DNA of 64,000 bases from Spizellomyces punctatus DAOM BR117 (lineage: Eukaryota; Chytridiomycota; Chytridiomycetes; Spizellomycetales; Spizellomycetaceae), in contig NW_015971538.1 in NCBI RefSeq assembly GCF_000182565.1, positions 961,736 to 1,025,735 of the forward strand. The letters run 5' to 3'. The notes under the pieces were generated by a model, which saw only the letters and a program-made list of their open reading frames with translations, made no database searches and was not told where the DNA came from. Numbering within the stretch: the first letter of the stretch is position 1; the number at the start of each line of letters is the position of its first letter. The position numbers and the translations under genes were made by a program. Below, piece after piece: positions 63,491 through 64,000 of the stretch.

Positions 63491-64000
63491 ATGAACCAAT
63501 CGGGACAGAAGTCCAAACACTTTGATACAGAAGTGGAAGACATTCTGGACTCGGAGGACGAGGGAAAAAGTGGAATAGTAGGTGGATTTCTGTGTGAAGA
63601 GCGACATTGTTCGAAAGGCATTGATAAACTTTGCTGTGACTAGAATGGGACGCAGCGTCGCATGCAAAATATTAGTGGGAAGACAAGTCAAGGGACAAAA
63701 CGGTAAATAAAATTGAAAAAGCACGGGATCGAGTTTATATGGGAGTCCACTGAAATTTCTCTATAGGACGGGCATCCCTATAGTCGTCCCAAGCAATGAA
63801 GTGAGTTCGTAGGGATTATTTTTGCTACTGATCAACGTCCATTGATGAGCGAGGCACTCTAGAAGCGAAGAAAAAACGCGGGTGACATAACCGACTCCTC
63901 ATCTAGGCCCAAGTCGTCCAACTTCTTTGGCAGTTATTTTTCTTACGCTTCGTCACCAGTGTCGTCACCAGCACCGCACTCTCCCTGTATGCATGTCTTT
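63491..64000 (+). CDS. unknown gene, partial, runs off the window end
   Basis: The ATG at 63491 opens MNQSGQKSKHFDTEVEDILD followed by acidic residues (DSEDEGKSGI). After an intron ending 'ctctatag' at about 63766, a short exon codes TGIPIVVPSNE and ends at a GTGAGT donor; the next exon, after 'cactctag' near 63861, codes KRRKNAGDITDSSSRPKSSN and then a Ser/Pro/Tyr-rich segment (FFGSYFSYASSP) that is open at the window edge. The first donor is not certain (a GTGTGA site near 63589 keeps phase). The visible part is polar and Ser rich with a basic run, suggesting a regulatory nuclear protein, but I recognise no family. Confidence 0.5.

Overview
The window is nuclear DNA from a zoosporic (flagellated) fungus, most likely a chytrid. 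Fungal signs are a fused pentafunctional AROM shikimate protein, a SAGA subunit Spt8, a Cps1-type family 2 glycosyltransferase and many short (about 50-100 bp) GT-AG introns. Two genes point to a motile cilium: IFT43 and a DLEC1/CFAP81-like axonemal protein, which lie head to head. Species is not determined from sequence alone.

Layout. 0-9 kb: a small three-exon unknown gene (+), a secreted carboxylesterase (-), a repeat-rich gap with three 88-bp tandem copies, a two-membrane-segment sensor-like protein without an effector domain (-), a 1.7-kb gap and a GyrI-like small-molecule-binding protein (-). 9-23 kb: ENV7/STK16 kinase, ASF1 histone chaperone, BSD-domain protein, a double-RGS protein, NKAP, an ABHD10-like hydrolase, a mitochondrial PPR protein, an EF-hand protein interrupted by an in-frame TGA, Sm-D3 and a METTL21-like methyltransferase. 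23-37 kb: DLEC1-like protein, IFT43 and a diaphanous-type formin. 36-43 kb: EEF2 lysine methyltransferase, mitochondrial HtrA protease, Cps1-like glycosyltransferase and a small unknown gene. 43-57 kb: URB1, a tiny cysteine-containing candidate gene beside a tRNA-like (SINE-like) remnant, SPT8 and RNase H2A. 57-64 kb: AROM, a 1.4-kb gap and the start of an unknown gene cut by the window edge.

There are no operons. Most genes are housekeeping (chromatin, splicing, rRNA maturation, translation-factor methylation, mitochondrial upkeep), packed as divergent pairs with 170-750 bp between starts (NKAP/ABHD10, SmD3/METTL21, RNH201/ARO1, GyrI-like/ENV7, DLEC1/IFT43, formin/EEF2KMT, CPS1-like/unknown) and convergent pairs with short 3' gaps. 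Only DLEC1/IFT43 forms a neighbourhood with an obvious shared job. Exon boundaries were inferred by eye from splice consensus, reading phase and family conservation.
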